Of a stretch of 64,000 bases of DNA, positions 18,096 to 25,919 are shown piece by piece. The notes under the pieces are model-generated. The model was not told where the DNA came from. It searched no databases and saw only the letters and a program-made list of their open reading frames with translations. The first letter of the stretch is position 1. Each line of letters opens with the position of its first letter. Origin of the DNA: CAUPWF01 sp036656615 (GTDB lineage Bacteria; Bacillota; Clostridia; Lachnospirales; Lachnospiraceae); NCBI GenBank assembly GCA_036656615.1, contig JAVXHY010000002.1:62001-126000 (forward strand). Reading direction: 5' to 3'. A program made the translations under genes and the position numbers.

Positions 18096-19871
18096 TTAAT
18101 CAATAGAAATATGCAATTGCTCTAAGTCTTGCAGTGCTCTCTTGTCTTCCATCAGTCTCTGCAGACCAGCAATGTCTGTGGGCTCTAATGTCTTTGTTGC
18201 CTCGTCAATACTATTACTTTTTACTCGAATAATGGTATCTTTGATTGCTTTTTCTAGTTCTTCTTTTGTCCTTAACTCATCGATTTTAGTATGGAAGAGA
18301 TTTGCCACCTCCCGATGTTCTTCCTCATCCGTAAAATGATTCATAATCTTAGCCGGATTAATCTCATGGGCTTCATATTGCTTATACAACAAATCCGCTA
18401 CCGTCTGATACAAGCTAGTTGTAAAATCCTCCGGTTGTATATGAGGCTTCACTAAATCAAATAATTCTTTGCGGTCAATCAATAAGGTTAATAAAATCCT
18501 CTGGGACATCAACTTACCATCCTCTTTTTTTCGTTCCCTGTTCAAAGTGGATTTTGGCCTAGTGGCTGGTCTTGCCAATCCAATTTGTATTGCGGTCTTA
18601 CTCACTAATTTCTTTAGACTTTCAAATTCAATATGATAAGCCTTTGCCACCGCTTCCATATAATTATTACGTTCCAGTTCATCTTCAAACTCAATAAGCT
18701 GTTTAGCAGCTTCATGAAAAAATGCCGTCTTCCCCTCTGGTGAATCCATATGGTGTGTACGCTCCAACATTTCAATCCGAAACATAAATCCATTCTTTGC
18801 CTGTTGTATTCGTTCCTCAAACTTATCCGCACCCATGGCCTTTATGAAATCATCCGGATCTTTATAGGGTTCCAATCTTATGACCTTCGTCATCACACCT
18901 GCAGCTTTCAGAATAGGTACTGCACGAAGCGCAGCCTTTGTTCCTGCTTCATCACTATCATAAGTCAGATACACCTCATTTACATATCGTTTAATCAAAG
19001 ATGCATGTCCAGACGTTAAGGAGGTTCCCAATGACGCAACCGCATTTACAAATCCTGCCTGATGCAATGCAATCACATCCATATAGCCTTCACAAATGAT
19101 AACATAAGATTTTCTGGAAGTTCGAGCCCGATTCAATCCATAAAGATTGCGACTTTTGTCGAAAACAATGGTTTCAGGTGAGTTTAAATATTTGGGATTC
19201 CCATCTCCCATCACACGACCACCAAAACCAATTACCCTGTTATTAACATCCATGATTGGAAACATCACTCTATTCCAGAACTTATCATAGACTCCGTTCT
19301 TTTCATTCACATTAATAAGCCCTGCCTGCCTTATCATATCATCCTTATAACCTTTTGATTTTAAGAACTTATACAAATCATCACTGTACTTATTGGCATA
19401 TCCTAACCCAAACTGAGTGATTGTCTCTTCGCTTAATTCCCGGTTTCTTAAATATGTAAGTGCTGCAGAACCCTGTTCCTGTTTTAGCTGAATATAGAAA
19501 TACTTGGCCGCTAATTTATTTAATTCTAGAACCGTAGCCCGTAAGTCTGATTTGGCCTTTGCTTCCTTTGAATATTCAATCTCAGGCAGTTCCATACCAA
19601 CCCGATCAGCCAACATCTTAAGTGCTTCTGCAAAAGAAAAATTTTCATATTCCATAATAAATGTGAATACATTACCACCTGCACCACACCCAAAACAATA
19701 ATACATTTGTTTTCCTTTACTAACTGAAAAAGAAGGAGACTTTTCATTATGAAAAGGACACAATCCAAAATAAGAGCTTCCCTTCTTTTGCAGCTTTACA
19801 TATCCAGAGATAACATCCACAATATCATTCTTAATCCGTACTTCTTCTACAATGTCTTCCGAATAATACAT
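18096..19871 (-). CDS. dnaG: DNA primase
   Basis: A 591-residue primase. The N-terminal zinc ribbon is CPFHNEKSPSFSVSKGKQMYYCFGCGAGG. The TOPRIM core includes VIICEGYMDVIALHQAGF and the metal-binding YDSDEAG. The C-terminal third is the helicase-interacting region. The start at 19871 has AAAGGAGGGAAGTC upstream. It lies 62 bases after dgt and 39 before rpoD. Confidence 0.96.
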   Translation of the reverse strand: MYYSEDIVEEVRIKNDIVDVISGYVKLQKKGSSYFGLCPFHNEKSPSFSVSKGKQMYYCFGCGAGGNVFTFIMEYENFSFAEALKMLADRVGMELPEIEYSKEAKAKSDLRATVLELNKLAAKYFYIQLKQEQGSAALTYLRNRELSEETITQFGLGYANKYSDDLYKFLKSKGYKDDMIRQAGLINVNEKNGVYDKFWNRVMFPIMDVNNRVIGFGGRVMGDGNPKYLNSPETIVFDKSRNLYGLNRARTSRKSYVIICEGYMDVIALHQAGFVNAVASLGTSLTSGHASLIKRYVNEVYLTYDSDEAGTKAALRAVPILKAAGVMTKVIRLEPYKDPDDFIKAMGADKFEERIQQAKNGFMFRIEMLERTHHMDSPEGKTAFFHEAAKQLIEFEDELERNNYMEAVAKAYHIEFESLKKLVSKTAIQIGLARPATRPKSTLNRERKKEDGKLMSQRILLTLLIDRKELFDLVKPHIQPEDFTTSLYQTVADLLYKQYEAHEINPAKIMNHFTDEEEHREVANLFHTKIDELRTKEELEKAIKDTIIRVKSNSIDEATKTLEPTDIAGLQRLMEDKRALQDLEQLHISID

Positions 19872-19933
19872 GACTTCCCTCCTTTCTGTAAACCCCTACA
19901 CTTATAATATTCGACAAAACTTCTTCATTTCCT

Positions 19934-20941
19934 TTAAATTTTCCAAGATTCAGGAATAAAATATTCTTCAAACTTTTTAATTGCATATGTATCCGTCATA
20001 CCAGCGATATAATCACAAACCATTTGCTCCCTTGTTTCTCCTCTTTTTTCCATCGTAAGTAGAAATTGTTCCGGTAATAAATCAATATGATTCATATAAT
20101 ACTGATAAAGCTGTTCAATCATCTGAATCGCTTTCAATTCTTCATTTTTAGCTTTTGGATTCTGATATACTTGTTCAAACATGAATTTACGCAGCCCAAG
20201 AGTTGCGTATTCCACATCCTCTGACATCCGAATATCCGGTTGATCCATACTTTGGGTGATGATATCATGAATCATAGTATCCAGTCGTTCTTTCGTGGTT
20301 GTCCCAAGCACCTTCATATATACTTTCGGAATATCCGATGGAACCAAAAGTCCACCCCGAATGGCATCATCAATATCATGATTAATATAAGCCACCTTAT
20401 CCGACAATCGTACAATTTTACCTTCTAAGGTATGAGGCCTTCCTTTCGTCTGATGGTTTAGAATTCCATCCCGTACTTCTTTTGTTAAATTCAATCCAAC
20501 TCCTTGTTTTTCCAAGCATTCCACCACACGCACACTTTGAATATTATGCTGAAACCCATAGGGGCATATCTTCTGAAGTGCACGCTCCCCGGCATGTCCA
20601 AAAGGAGTGTGTCCCAAATCATGTCCAAGTGCAATGGCCTCTACTAGATCTTCATTGAGGCGCAAAGCTTTTGCAATTGTTCTTGCATTTTGTGAAACTT
20701 CTAAGGTATGTGTTAACCTTGTTCTATAATGATCCCCTTTGGGTAAAAGAAATACTTGGGTTTTTTGTTTCAGACGTCGGAAAGACTTACAGTGCAAAAT
20801 ACGATCCCTGTCTCTCTGAAAAACAGGGCGAATATCACACTCTATCTCTTGATTATCTCTTCCTTTGGAATTTTTGCTAAAAACTGCATAGGGACTTAAA
20901 TACTCAATTTCCCTTTGTTCTAACTGTTCTCTGATTGTCAT
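19934..20941 (-). CDS. dgt: dGTPase-like HD-domain triphosphohydrolase
   Basis: A 335-residue HD protein. Ligands are visible in RLTHTLEVSQNARTIA, ALGHDLGHTPFGHAGE and SDKVAYINHDIDDA. Family members hydrolyse dGTP or other dNTPs to nucleoside and triphosphate; the true substrate here is not shown by sequence. The ATG at 20941 (MTIREQLEQRE) has GGAGGG five bases upstream and is preferred over the in-frame ATG at 20977. The gene heads the dgt-dnaG-rpoD operon, the usual clostridial arrangement. Confidence 0.9.
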   Translation of the reverse strand: MTIREQLEQREIEYLSPYAVFSKNSKGRDNQEIECDIRPVFQRDRDRILHCKSFRRLKQKTQVFLLPKGDHYRTRLTHTLEVSQNARTIAKALRLNEDLVEAIALGHDLGHTPFGHAGERALQKICPYGFQHNIQSVRVVECLEKQGVGLNLTKEVRDGILNHQTKGRPHTLEGKIVRLSDKVAYINHDIDDAIRGGLLVPSDIPKVYMKVLGTTTKERLDTMIHDIITQSMDQPDIRMSEDVEYATLGLRKFMFEQVYQNPKAKNEELKAIQMIEQLYQYYMNHIDLLPEQFLLTMEKRGETREQMVCDYIAGMTDTYAIKKFEEYFIPESWKI

Positions 20942-21033
20942 ACTAACCCTCCATGGTTCAAAATGTATCCGATCCAATTACTTTTAATCTTTATGAATTG
21001 TAGTTACTACAGAAATTACTGCAATTCAATTTA

Positions 21034-21061
21034 ATTATATCATATTTGTAAGGTGTGTTAA
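21034..21061 (-). promoter_or_regulatory. Possible promoter of the dgt-dnaG-rpoD operon
   Basis: TATAAT at 21034-21039 and TTAACA at 21056-21061 are 16 bases apart on the minus strand, about 93 bases before the dgt start. The -35 overlaps the stop codon of the preceding gene. The -10 is perfect and the -35 moderate. Confidence 0.4.
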
Positions 21062-21600
21062 CAATTTTTTCGCTGGTTCTCATTTGGCATCCCAATGAAA
21101 AATCCCACAGAGCCGCTGATTAAATCACGAAGCTGTATAATAATGGGCATTGTTGTATGGTCTAGATTGGAGAAATTTCTTGCAGTTAACAAGATTAGAA
21201 GTGAAAGAATACAAATGCTGCCTACAATTAATATTTGGGCTTTATAGGCGCTAGAACAAAGAAAGGAACGAGGAATCCTTTCTTTTCCAGTAAGATTCTG
21301 GGCATTCATATTTTGTGATTCCTGGGACTCCTGAGATTCCTTGTATTCCCGTGGTTCTTCTACTGCCTCATTTTTAATAAAGTTCACACTAATAAAATAT
21401 CCAAAAATTCCGGCAATGGTGGTTCTTACTACTACATCTATGGAAGTTGTAATTTCATTAAAGTGATTATGAAAAAAAATACCATACATGGATTGTAGCA
21501 TTAAAATCAGCATAATGATAATTAAGAATTTATCTGCTATTTTAATCTTCCTTAATCCTTGAAATAAACGGTTTATAAGATTATATTTATTAAGATTCAT
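21058..21600 (-). CDS. Small membrane protein of unknown function, three predicted helices
   Basis: I do not recognise this 180-residue protein. Predicted membrane helices lie at about residues 23-43 (FLIIIMLILMLQSMYGIFF), 56-75 and 122-142 (ILIVGSICILSLLILLTA). A hydrophilic, Glu/Gln/Ser-rich connector at about 78-100 repeats ESQ. The C-terminal part (LRDLISGSVGFFIGMPNENQ) may be a re-entrant or peripheral segment. It is the last gene of the surface-protein cluster, 57 bases after the preceding gene, with a weak ribosome-binding site (AGGAATGG). It may be a membrane component of that system or an unrelated gene; position is the only clue. Confidence 0.6.
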   Translation of the reverse strand: MNLNKYNLINRLFQGLRKIKIADKFLIIIMLILMLQSMYGIFFHNHFNEITTSIDVVVRTTIAGIFGYFISVNFIKNEAVEEPREYKESQESQESQNMNAQNLTGKERIPRSFLCSSAYKAQILIVGSICILSLLILLTARNFSNLDHTTMPIIIQLRDLISGSVGFFIGMPNENQRKNC

Positions 21601-21657
21601 ATGACACCATTCCTATATCTTTGTAATTATAGTATGAAAGGAATGATAAAATGTCAC

Positions 21658-22182
21658 TTATTCTTCCACATAAAAAGTCATTGCCTGTGCAGCTTCTCCT
21701 ACCTGTTCTTTCGTTTTTATATCATATGCAGTAAAAAGTGCAATGATCGGATATATTCCAGAATCAAGTGGGATATCTAAAGGCTTATCCAATACGTATT
21801 CACCGGGTTGTATGAGTCCTGTCTTTAATACCGGCTTTTGTGTTTCTGCAAGCAGATAGGTAATACAATAAGCATAATGACAATCAGATACAATTTCAAT
21901 ACGTAAATCTCCCTTGCTATGAGCATTTGCAAAGCGGGGACCTTCATTAACCGAAAGAAGCTGCATATCTTCTGATATTTTTTTATCTGTAGCTTCCTTC
22001 TTTGACTGGGTAACCTGGTTCACAGGTGACGGATTCATAAGCGTGACAATCAAAGCAGTCAAACTGAAGCAAAACAAAACTATCAAAAGTGCCATAAGAT
22101 ATCTTGTGCGCTTTTGATAGTTGTTGGATGGTTGGTCTGTTGCATGATTTCTGGAGAAATCATCTTGATCGTGTTCTTCCAA
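21658..22182 (-). CDS. Single-pass membrane protein with small beta-rich ectodomain (paralogue 4)
   Basis: A 174-residue protein without a name I recognise. A cytosolic N-terminus of about 28 residues is followed by one helix (about 29-49, LMALLIVLFCFSLTALIVTL) and an extracellular domain of about 110 residues. That domain follows the pattern of three neighbours: hydrophobic strand (LRIEIVSD), strand, TGLIQPGEYVL, SGIYPIIALFTAYD and a last strand AMTFYVEE. Compare IDPDHY, IKPGYS and LRPGEQ in the paralogues. The start is TTG at 22182 with GGAGG eight bases upstream; it begins 16 bases after the anchored Ig-like gene. It is the most diverged of the four and lacks the acidic helix seen before the domain in the others. 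Confidence 0.7.
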   Translation of the reverse strand: MEEHDQDDFSRNHATDQPSNNYQKRTRYLMALLIVLFCFSLTALIVTLMNPSPVNQVTQSKKEATDKKISEDMQLLSVNEGPRFANAHSKGDLRIEIVSDCHYAYCITYLLAETQKPVLKTGLIQPGEYVLDKPLDIPLDSGIYPIIALFTAYDIKTKEQVGEAAQAMTFYVEE

Positions 22183-22198
22183 GTAAATCTCCTCCTTT

Positions 22199-23161
22199 TC
22201 ATCCGTGCCAAACGTTATCTCTCTTTTTATACTTTCGAAATATTTTAAAACTCCATATTAAGAGAATCAGACTGATACCAAGTCCTACTGCATATCTGAT
22301 ACTATAATTTTCATCCCCTGTTTTCACAAGACTTTGAACCAATCCCTTCCCATTTTTAGAACTTTTATTGGGGTCTTCCGGATGGATGGCTCCAGGATCC
22401 TTGTCCCGATCATCTTTGCCATCGTTATTATAATCTGGCATAGAACGTATCTCTACTATTGTGTCCTCCGTTGGCACAAAATTTCCTAACTCTTCTACTG
22501 TATATTTCTGATTATGTATGAAATAGCCAATGAATTTCCATTGATTTGAATTTGTATTTGGTACCGTTACACGAGGTACATTTACCACCCCTATGGAGTG
22601 ACCTTTTTTTACATTGGTTTGTGTAAAAGCAAGATTAGCCTGATCCTGATCTCTTACCACATAGGTCACTCTTAGATCTGTATGAGAATCACGCTTTAAT
22701 AATTGGACTTCTATGGTTCCGCTTTCCTCAAAATCTATGGTAAATGGTGGTGTTACACCTTCTATATATCCTTGTGCATTGGCTCGAACAAGGTATAAAA
22801 TATCTGGATTGTTTGGTCCAAACACTTTATAATGTACCGCTGCTGCTGGGTTACCCTGATCCGGAGTGGTACTGCCATTTGGGTCACTTTTTATTACCAG
22901 TTCATCCGAAAGTACTGGCTGTACCAGATGTAAGGTCACCATTGCATTTGGTATCAGGTTTCCCTGTTCATCTATAACGCGCACAGAAAGCACCGGATTA
23001 TTCTCATTGGTATCCGGTAAATTCTTTCCATCTGTAATCCATAGTCGTACCATGGTGTGGTCACTTGTTTCATCCCCATCTGCTATTGCAGCAGCAGACA
23101 CCCCCTGAGACAAGCTCATCCACAGACCAAATGCCAAGATGAGTGCTAATGTACGTCTCAT
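22199..23161 (-). CDS. Secreted Ig-like surface protein with sortase-type C-terminal anchor
   Basis: A 320-residue protein. Residues 1-24 are a signal peptide. Residues about 35-160 form an Ig-like/SpaA-like fold (LSVRVIDEQGNLIPNAMVTLHLV). Residues about 165-240 resemble a MucBP- or InlB-type repeat ending in VPTEDTIVEIRS. A calcium-loop-like DYNNDGKDDRDKDPG follows. The C-terminus has the order of a cell-wall sorting signal: LVKTGD, a hydrophobic stretch (YAVGLGISLILLIWSF) and basic KYKKR. The motif deviates from LPXTG (Val in place of Pro), so sortase use is inference; it may remain a membrane anchor. AAAGGAAG precedes the ATG. Probably the cell-anchored partner of the cluster. Confidence 0.7.
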   Translation of the reverse strand: MRRTLALILAFGLWMSLSQGVSAAAIADGDETSDHTMVRLWITDGKNLPDTNENNPVLSVRVIDEQGNLIPNAMVTLHLVQPVLSDELVIKSDPNGSTTPDQGNPAAAVHYKVFGPNNPDILYLVRANAQGYIEGVTPPFTIDFEESGTIEVQLLKRDSHTDLRVTYVVRDQDQANLAFTQTNVKKGHSIGVVNVPRVTVPNTNSNQWKFIGYFIHNQKYTVEELGNFVPTEDTIVEIRSMPDYNNDGKDDRDKDPGAIHPEDPNKSSKNGKGLVQSLVKTGDENYSIRYAVGLGISLILLIWSFKIFRKYKKRDNVWHG

Positions 23162-23176
23162 AAGCTTCCTTTCCGG

Positions 23177-23770
23177 TTAGGGTTCCTCTTTGACTCCGGG
23201 AACCAATACCACAATTTTAACTCCAGTCACTCCAGTCTTTTGTAAGCTTTTTGGATTATAACAAGTAAAGGTGGCGGTTGCATCATAAGCTCCGGGCCTC
23301 CATTTATCCTTGATCTTCAATGTCTCAATATAATGATCTGGGTCGATAATATCTGTTTCAAACAAGGTCTTCTTCGATTCATCCATTACTACTTTGACAC
23401 GAAATGCGAACTTATTAGCTGGTATGTTCTCAATCGCAACATTCAATACCCCATCCTTTAACACTGGCTGTGCATTCATACTCACATTGACTTCGGAATC
23501 TTTCACCATGCGGTTCAATCGTTCTTGAATCTCTGCATCCGTCATCCCAGGCATAATACCAGTTTTAGCAGCTGCATCTCTTTTGAGTTCCTCTTCCTTA
23601 TGATTCTGACATCCTCGCATGTAAAAGAACAGCATCAAAAATAAAAGAATCATAACGATTACGATTGCTATTGTTCTGCGTTGGGATTTCTTATGCATAC
23701 GATTCAATTGTTCTTCATATTCTTGCTGGGTTAATTGCTCTTTCTTAAATGCTTCTTCCGATTTTCCCAT
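23177..23770 (-). CDS. Single-pass membrane protein with small beta-rich ectodomain (paralogue 3)
   Basis: A 197-residue protein of unknown family. A charged cytosolic N-terminus (1-30) is followed by one helix (about 32-50, TIAIVIVMILLFLMLFFYM). An acidic helix PGMTDAEIQERLNRMVKDSE comes next, nearly the same as PGKTEAEIQDELNRIIKEGE of the next protein. The domain then runs VNVSMNAQPVL, GVLNVAIENIPANKFAFRV, IIDPDHYIETL and GAYDATATFTCYNPK. The start is ATG at 23770 with GGAGGGGAG before it, directly abutting the stop of paralogue 2. Likely membrane-anchored and outward-facing; function unknown. Confidence 0.7.
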   Translation of the reverse strand: MGKSEEAFKKEQLTQQEYEEQLNRMHKKSQRRTIAIVIVMILLFLMLFFYMRGCQNHKEEELKRDAAAKTGIMPGMTDAEIQERLNRMVKDSEVNVSMNAQPVLKDGVLNVAIENIPANKFAFRVKVVMDESKKTLFETDIIDPDHYIETLKIKDKWRPGAYDATATFTCYNPKSLQKTGVTGVKIVVLVPGVKEEP

Positions 23771-24391
23771 TTATCTCCCCTCCGCTGGTTCATTATGATA
23801 AGCCAATACAATACGAATCTGTGTGGTACCCATTTCCCGTTTTGTTTTCGGGTCTAAGGCATGAAAAGTAGCTACTCCATCATAGGCCGTCAGCTTTCCT
23901 TCCCCACCATGAGGCAATTCCTCCTTCATGGTAGCCTCCCCCACACTATATCCTGGCTTAATAATTCCAGATTGATAGACGAGGGTATCCTCTTTTGTCT
24001 TAGGGTCAGTATATGTAATATCTACCTGCATAAGATAATGATTTGCAGCTATGTTCTCAATATTTACCTTACCCTTCTTTCCTTCAATGGATACCGTTCC
24101 ACTCATGGCAACGTTAAATTCCCCTTCTTTGATAATGCGATTCAATTCATCCTGAATCTCTGCCTCTGTTTTCCCAGGTAAAGAGCCAGCAAAGGCTTCC
24201 ATATCCATGGCATGAGGATCACGACTCTTGTAATATCTCCACCCACAAAAGATCGTAATACCAAGTAGAATCAGTATCAAAAGTAGGATTCCCAAGCGAA
24301 CCGACAAGGTTCTCTTATGGGAGCCTATCCCCTTTCCCTCTGGTAGTGATACCGTAGATTGCTTTTCTTCTTCTGATAATTGTGTGCCCAA
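23771..24391 (-). CDS. Single-pass membrane protein with small beta-rich ectodomain (paralogue 2)
   Basis: About 206 residues, no recognised family. One helix (LGILLLILILLGITIFCGW) follows a basic cytosolic segment. The ectodomain has the acidic helix PGKTEAEIQDELNRIIKEGE, then FNVAMSGTVSI, GKVNIENIAANHYLMQVDI, IIKPGYSVGE and YDGVATFHALDPKTKREMG. I place the start at a TTG at 24391, with GGAGG nine bases upstream (24401-24405); the ATG at 24430 has no ribosome-binding site and would add 13 residues. It lies 143 bases downstream of the small secreted protein, after a stem-loop. Confidence 0.68.
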   Translation of the reverse strand: MGTQLSEEEKQSTVSLPEGKGIGSHKRTLSVRLGILLLILILLGITIFCGWRYYKSRDPHAMDMEAFAGSLPGKTEAEIQDELNRIIKEGEFNVAMSGTVSIEGKKGKVNIENIAANHYLMQVDITYTDPKTKEDTLVYQSGIIKPGYSVGEATMKEELPHGGEGKLTAYDGVATFHALDPKTKREMGTTQIRIVLAYHNEPAEGR

Positions 24392-24467
24392 ATTCCTATA
24401 CCTCCATTCTATGTTCTGCGGCTCCGGCATAAAAGCAGTAAGAATTCTATGTTCTTCCTGCCCTTAT

Positions 24468-24499
24468 GCCGAAGTCGGGTCATACAGACCGACTTTGGC
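24468..24499 (-). other. Stem-loop after the small secreted-protein gene
   Basis: Arms GCCGAAGTCGG and CCGACTTTGGC (one mismatch) around a 10-base loop lie 36-67 bases after the small secreted-protein stop. No T-run follows on the minus strand. It could act as a partial terminator or as a 3'-end stabiliser separating a highly expressed subunit from the downstream membrane genes; this is inference from position. Confidence 0.45.
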
Positions 24500-24534
24500 A
24501 AGCAGTTTCTAATTGTAAGCCAAGAATATAAAGC

Positions 24535-25242
24535 CTAAGGTATTGCTGGATAACCTGCATCAGTCCTTATATTGCCAACATAAGCACTTACACTATCTGC
24601 AACAACAAATTTTCCATCTTTATCTAATGGCTGTAAGGTATATGCCAAATTAATCTGGGCAGCTGCCGCACTCTTAGCATATACTTCGTCTTTTTTAATA
24701 GTAGCTGCAATATCAAGAGGCAGCTTACCGTCGTTAGGTGCGATTTGAGCATTGGCCTTTACTGGGCTAGTAGAAGTAGCTGCCGTAATAAATCCAGTAG
24801 TCGTATCAAATGTCTTTGCTTCAAGATTTAATAAATTATCAGTACTTCCCAGGGACATGTGAAGCTTATTTCTTGCTGTAGGAGTGGCTGCAGGATCTAA
24901 ATCCCAAGCACTACCGGCGATTTTTGATACAACCAGTTTACTTACAGCAATAGAACTGGCACCTGCTTTTGCCGTATTTATAATGTTGTAAGCGTTAGCT
25001 GTTGGAACGATAATTTTACTTCCGGCTGGTGTCATTGTTTGATCTTGTGTAACAGCCAGTGTAACATAAAGTGGTACGGTAAAGCTAACGGATTTGGCAA
25101 GGGCATCCGGATCATAATCATAGACCTGAATCCCTACTACCGTTTCCCCTTTAACGGGTGGATCTCCTCCAGCCGCAAAGGTGGGTATAGACATGGAACA
25201 TGCTAGAATGAGTGCCATCATGAGTGTTTGACTTTTTTTCAT
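24535..25242 (-). CDS. Small secreted surface protein, WxL-like organisation (possible subunit)
   Basis: A 235-residue protein. A signal peptide (1-23, cleavage likely after TFA or TFAA) is followed by a beta-rich, Thr/Ala/Ser-rich domain without cysteine. The core contains VPLYVTLAVTQDQ (56-68), IIVPTANAYNIIN (77-89) and SKLVVSKIAGSAWDLDP, with a W-D-L at 113-115, and ends with INLAYTLQPLD. The first two blocks resemble VPTWIGLAAIQGQ and CYIVNQGT in the C-terminal domain of the giant adhesin upstream. WxL proteins have a comparable order, but I cannot assign this one to that family. AAGGAG lies eight bases before the ATG. No anchor is visible, so it is likely released or held by the neighbouring membrane proteins (inference). 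Confidence 0.7.
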   Translation of the reverse strand: MKKSQTLMMALILACSMSIPTFAAGGDPPVKGETVVGIQVYDYDPDALAKSVSFTVPLYVTLAVTQDQTMTPAGSKIIVPTANAYNIINTAKAGASSIAVSKLVVSKIAGSAWDLDPAATPTARNKLHMSLGSTDNLLNLEAKTFDTTTGFITAATSTSPVKANAQIAPNDGKLPLDIAATIKKDEVYAKSAAAAQINLAYTLQPLDKDGKFVVADSVSAYVGNIRTDAGYPAIP

Positions 25243-25318
25243 ATTCGTTACTCCTTTTTCTTTATTTTTTTGGTATGTAATGGTGTACGGTATCTGTGTG
25301 TCAATAAAAACGGATTCC

Positions 25319-25855
25319 TTATGCCTGTATCGTCAGGGTAAGTGCCATTTCCAAGTTCGCTATCACCTCTTTGGTAGATGGTTCTAGCACTTCAATATAT
25401 GCGGTTGCAGGATAAGTTCCCGGAGAAAGGATAATGGAAAGCTTATCCTCTACCTTTTGTTCCCCTGGGCGTAATACCATACCGGTATACACGGTTTCAC
25501 CGGTATCATTTCTTTTGATACTTACACGCATGTCTTGCGTGTTGGAGGGACCATTTCGAATTGCCAAAAGTCCCTGGCTGTCCGCTGTTGCGAAAATGGG
25601 TGTTGGGTTGATTTCACAACTAAATTGTCCGGCATCTACCTGGGTTTGAAGCTGATTAGCAATCTCCTCTTCACTTTTCTTTTCCGAATCAATAGGAGCA
25701 GCATCGGGGTCAAGAGAAGTATGTTTCTGCCAAATAACTAGCGCCACTGCCCCTATGATGACTACAAGCATGATCCCTCGCAGCAATCTTTTCTTTGCTT
25801 TTTGTTTCCCTAAGGTTTCAGATATTACAGAGCCTTTCTGTGGCTCATTTCCCAT
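25319..25855 (-). CDS. Single-pass membrane protein with small beta-rich ectodomain (paralogue 1)
   Basis: A 178-residue protein of unknown family. A basic cytosolic part precedes one helix (about 28-45, GIMLVVIIGAVALVIW). The acidic helix SEEEIANQLQTQVDAGQ precedes the domain FSCEINPTPIFA, GLLAIRNGPSNTQDMRVSI, MVLRPGEQKVEDKL and SPGTYPATAYIEVLEP. The start at 25855 (MGNEPQKGS) has a near-perfect AAGGAGGTGATG ribosome-binding site; the earlier in-frame ATG at 25894 does not. It begins 64 bases after the adhesin stop and 76 bases before the small secreted protein. Confidence 0.7.
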   Translation of the reverse strand: MGNEPQKGSVISETLGKQKAKKRLLRGIMLVVIIGAVALVIWQKHTSLDPDAAPIDSEKKSEEEIANQLQTQVDAGQFSCEINPTPIFATADSQGLLAIRNGPSNTQDMRVSIKRNDTGETVYTGMVLRPGEQKVEDKLSIILSPGTYPATAYIEVLEPSTKEVIANLEMALTLTIQA

Positions 25856-25919
25856 ATTCGCATCACCTCCTTTTTGCCGATTTGTATCAAACATGGAAAG
25901 AACCTATATTCAAAAAGAA

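Noticed and set aside
24535..25242. Assignment of the small secreted protein as a true WxL-domain protein
   Set aside because: Only one W-x-L is present and the C-terminal second motif (L-T-W-x-L near the end) is missing, so I describe it only as WxL-like.
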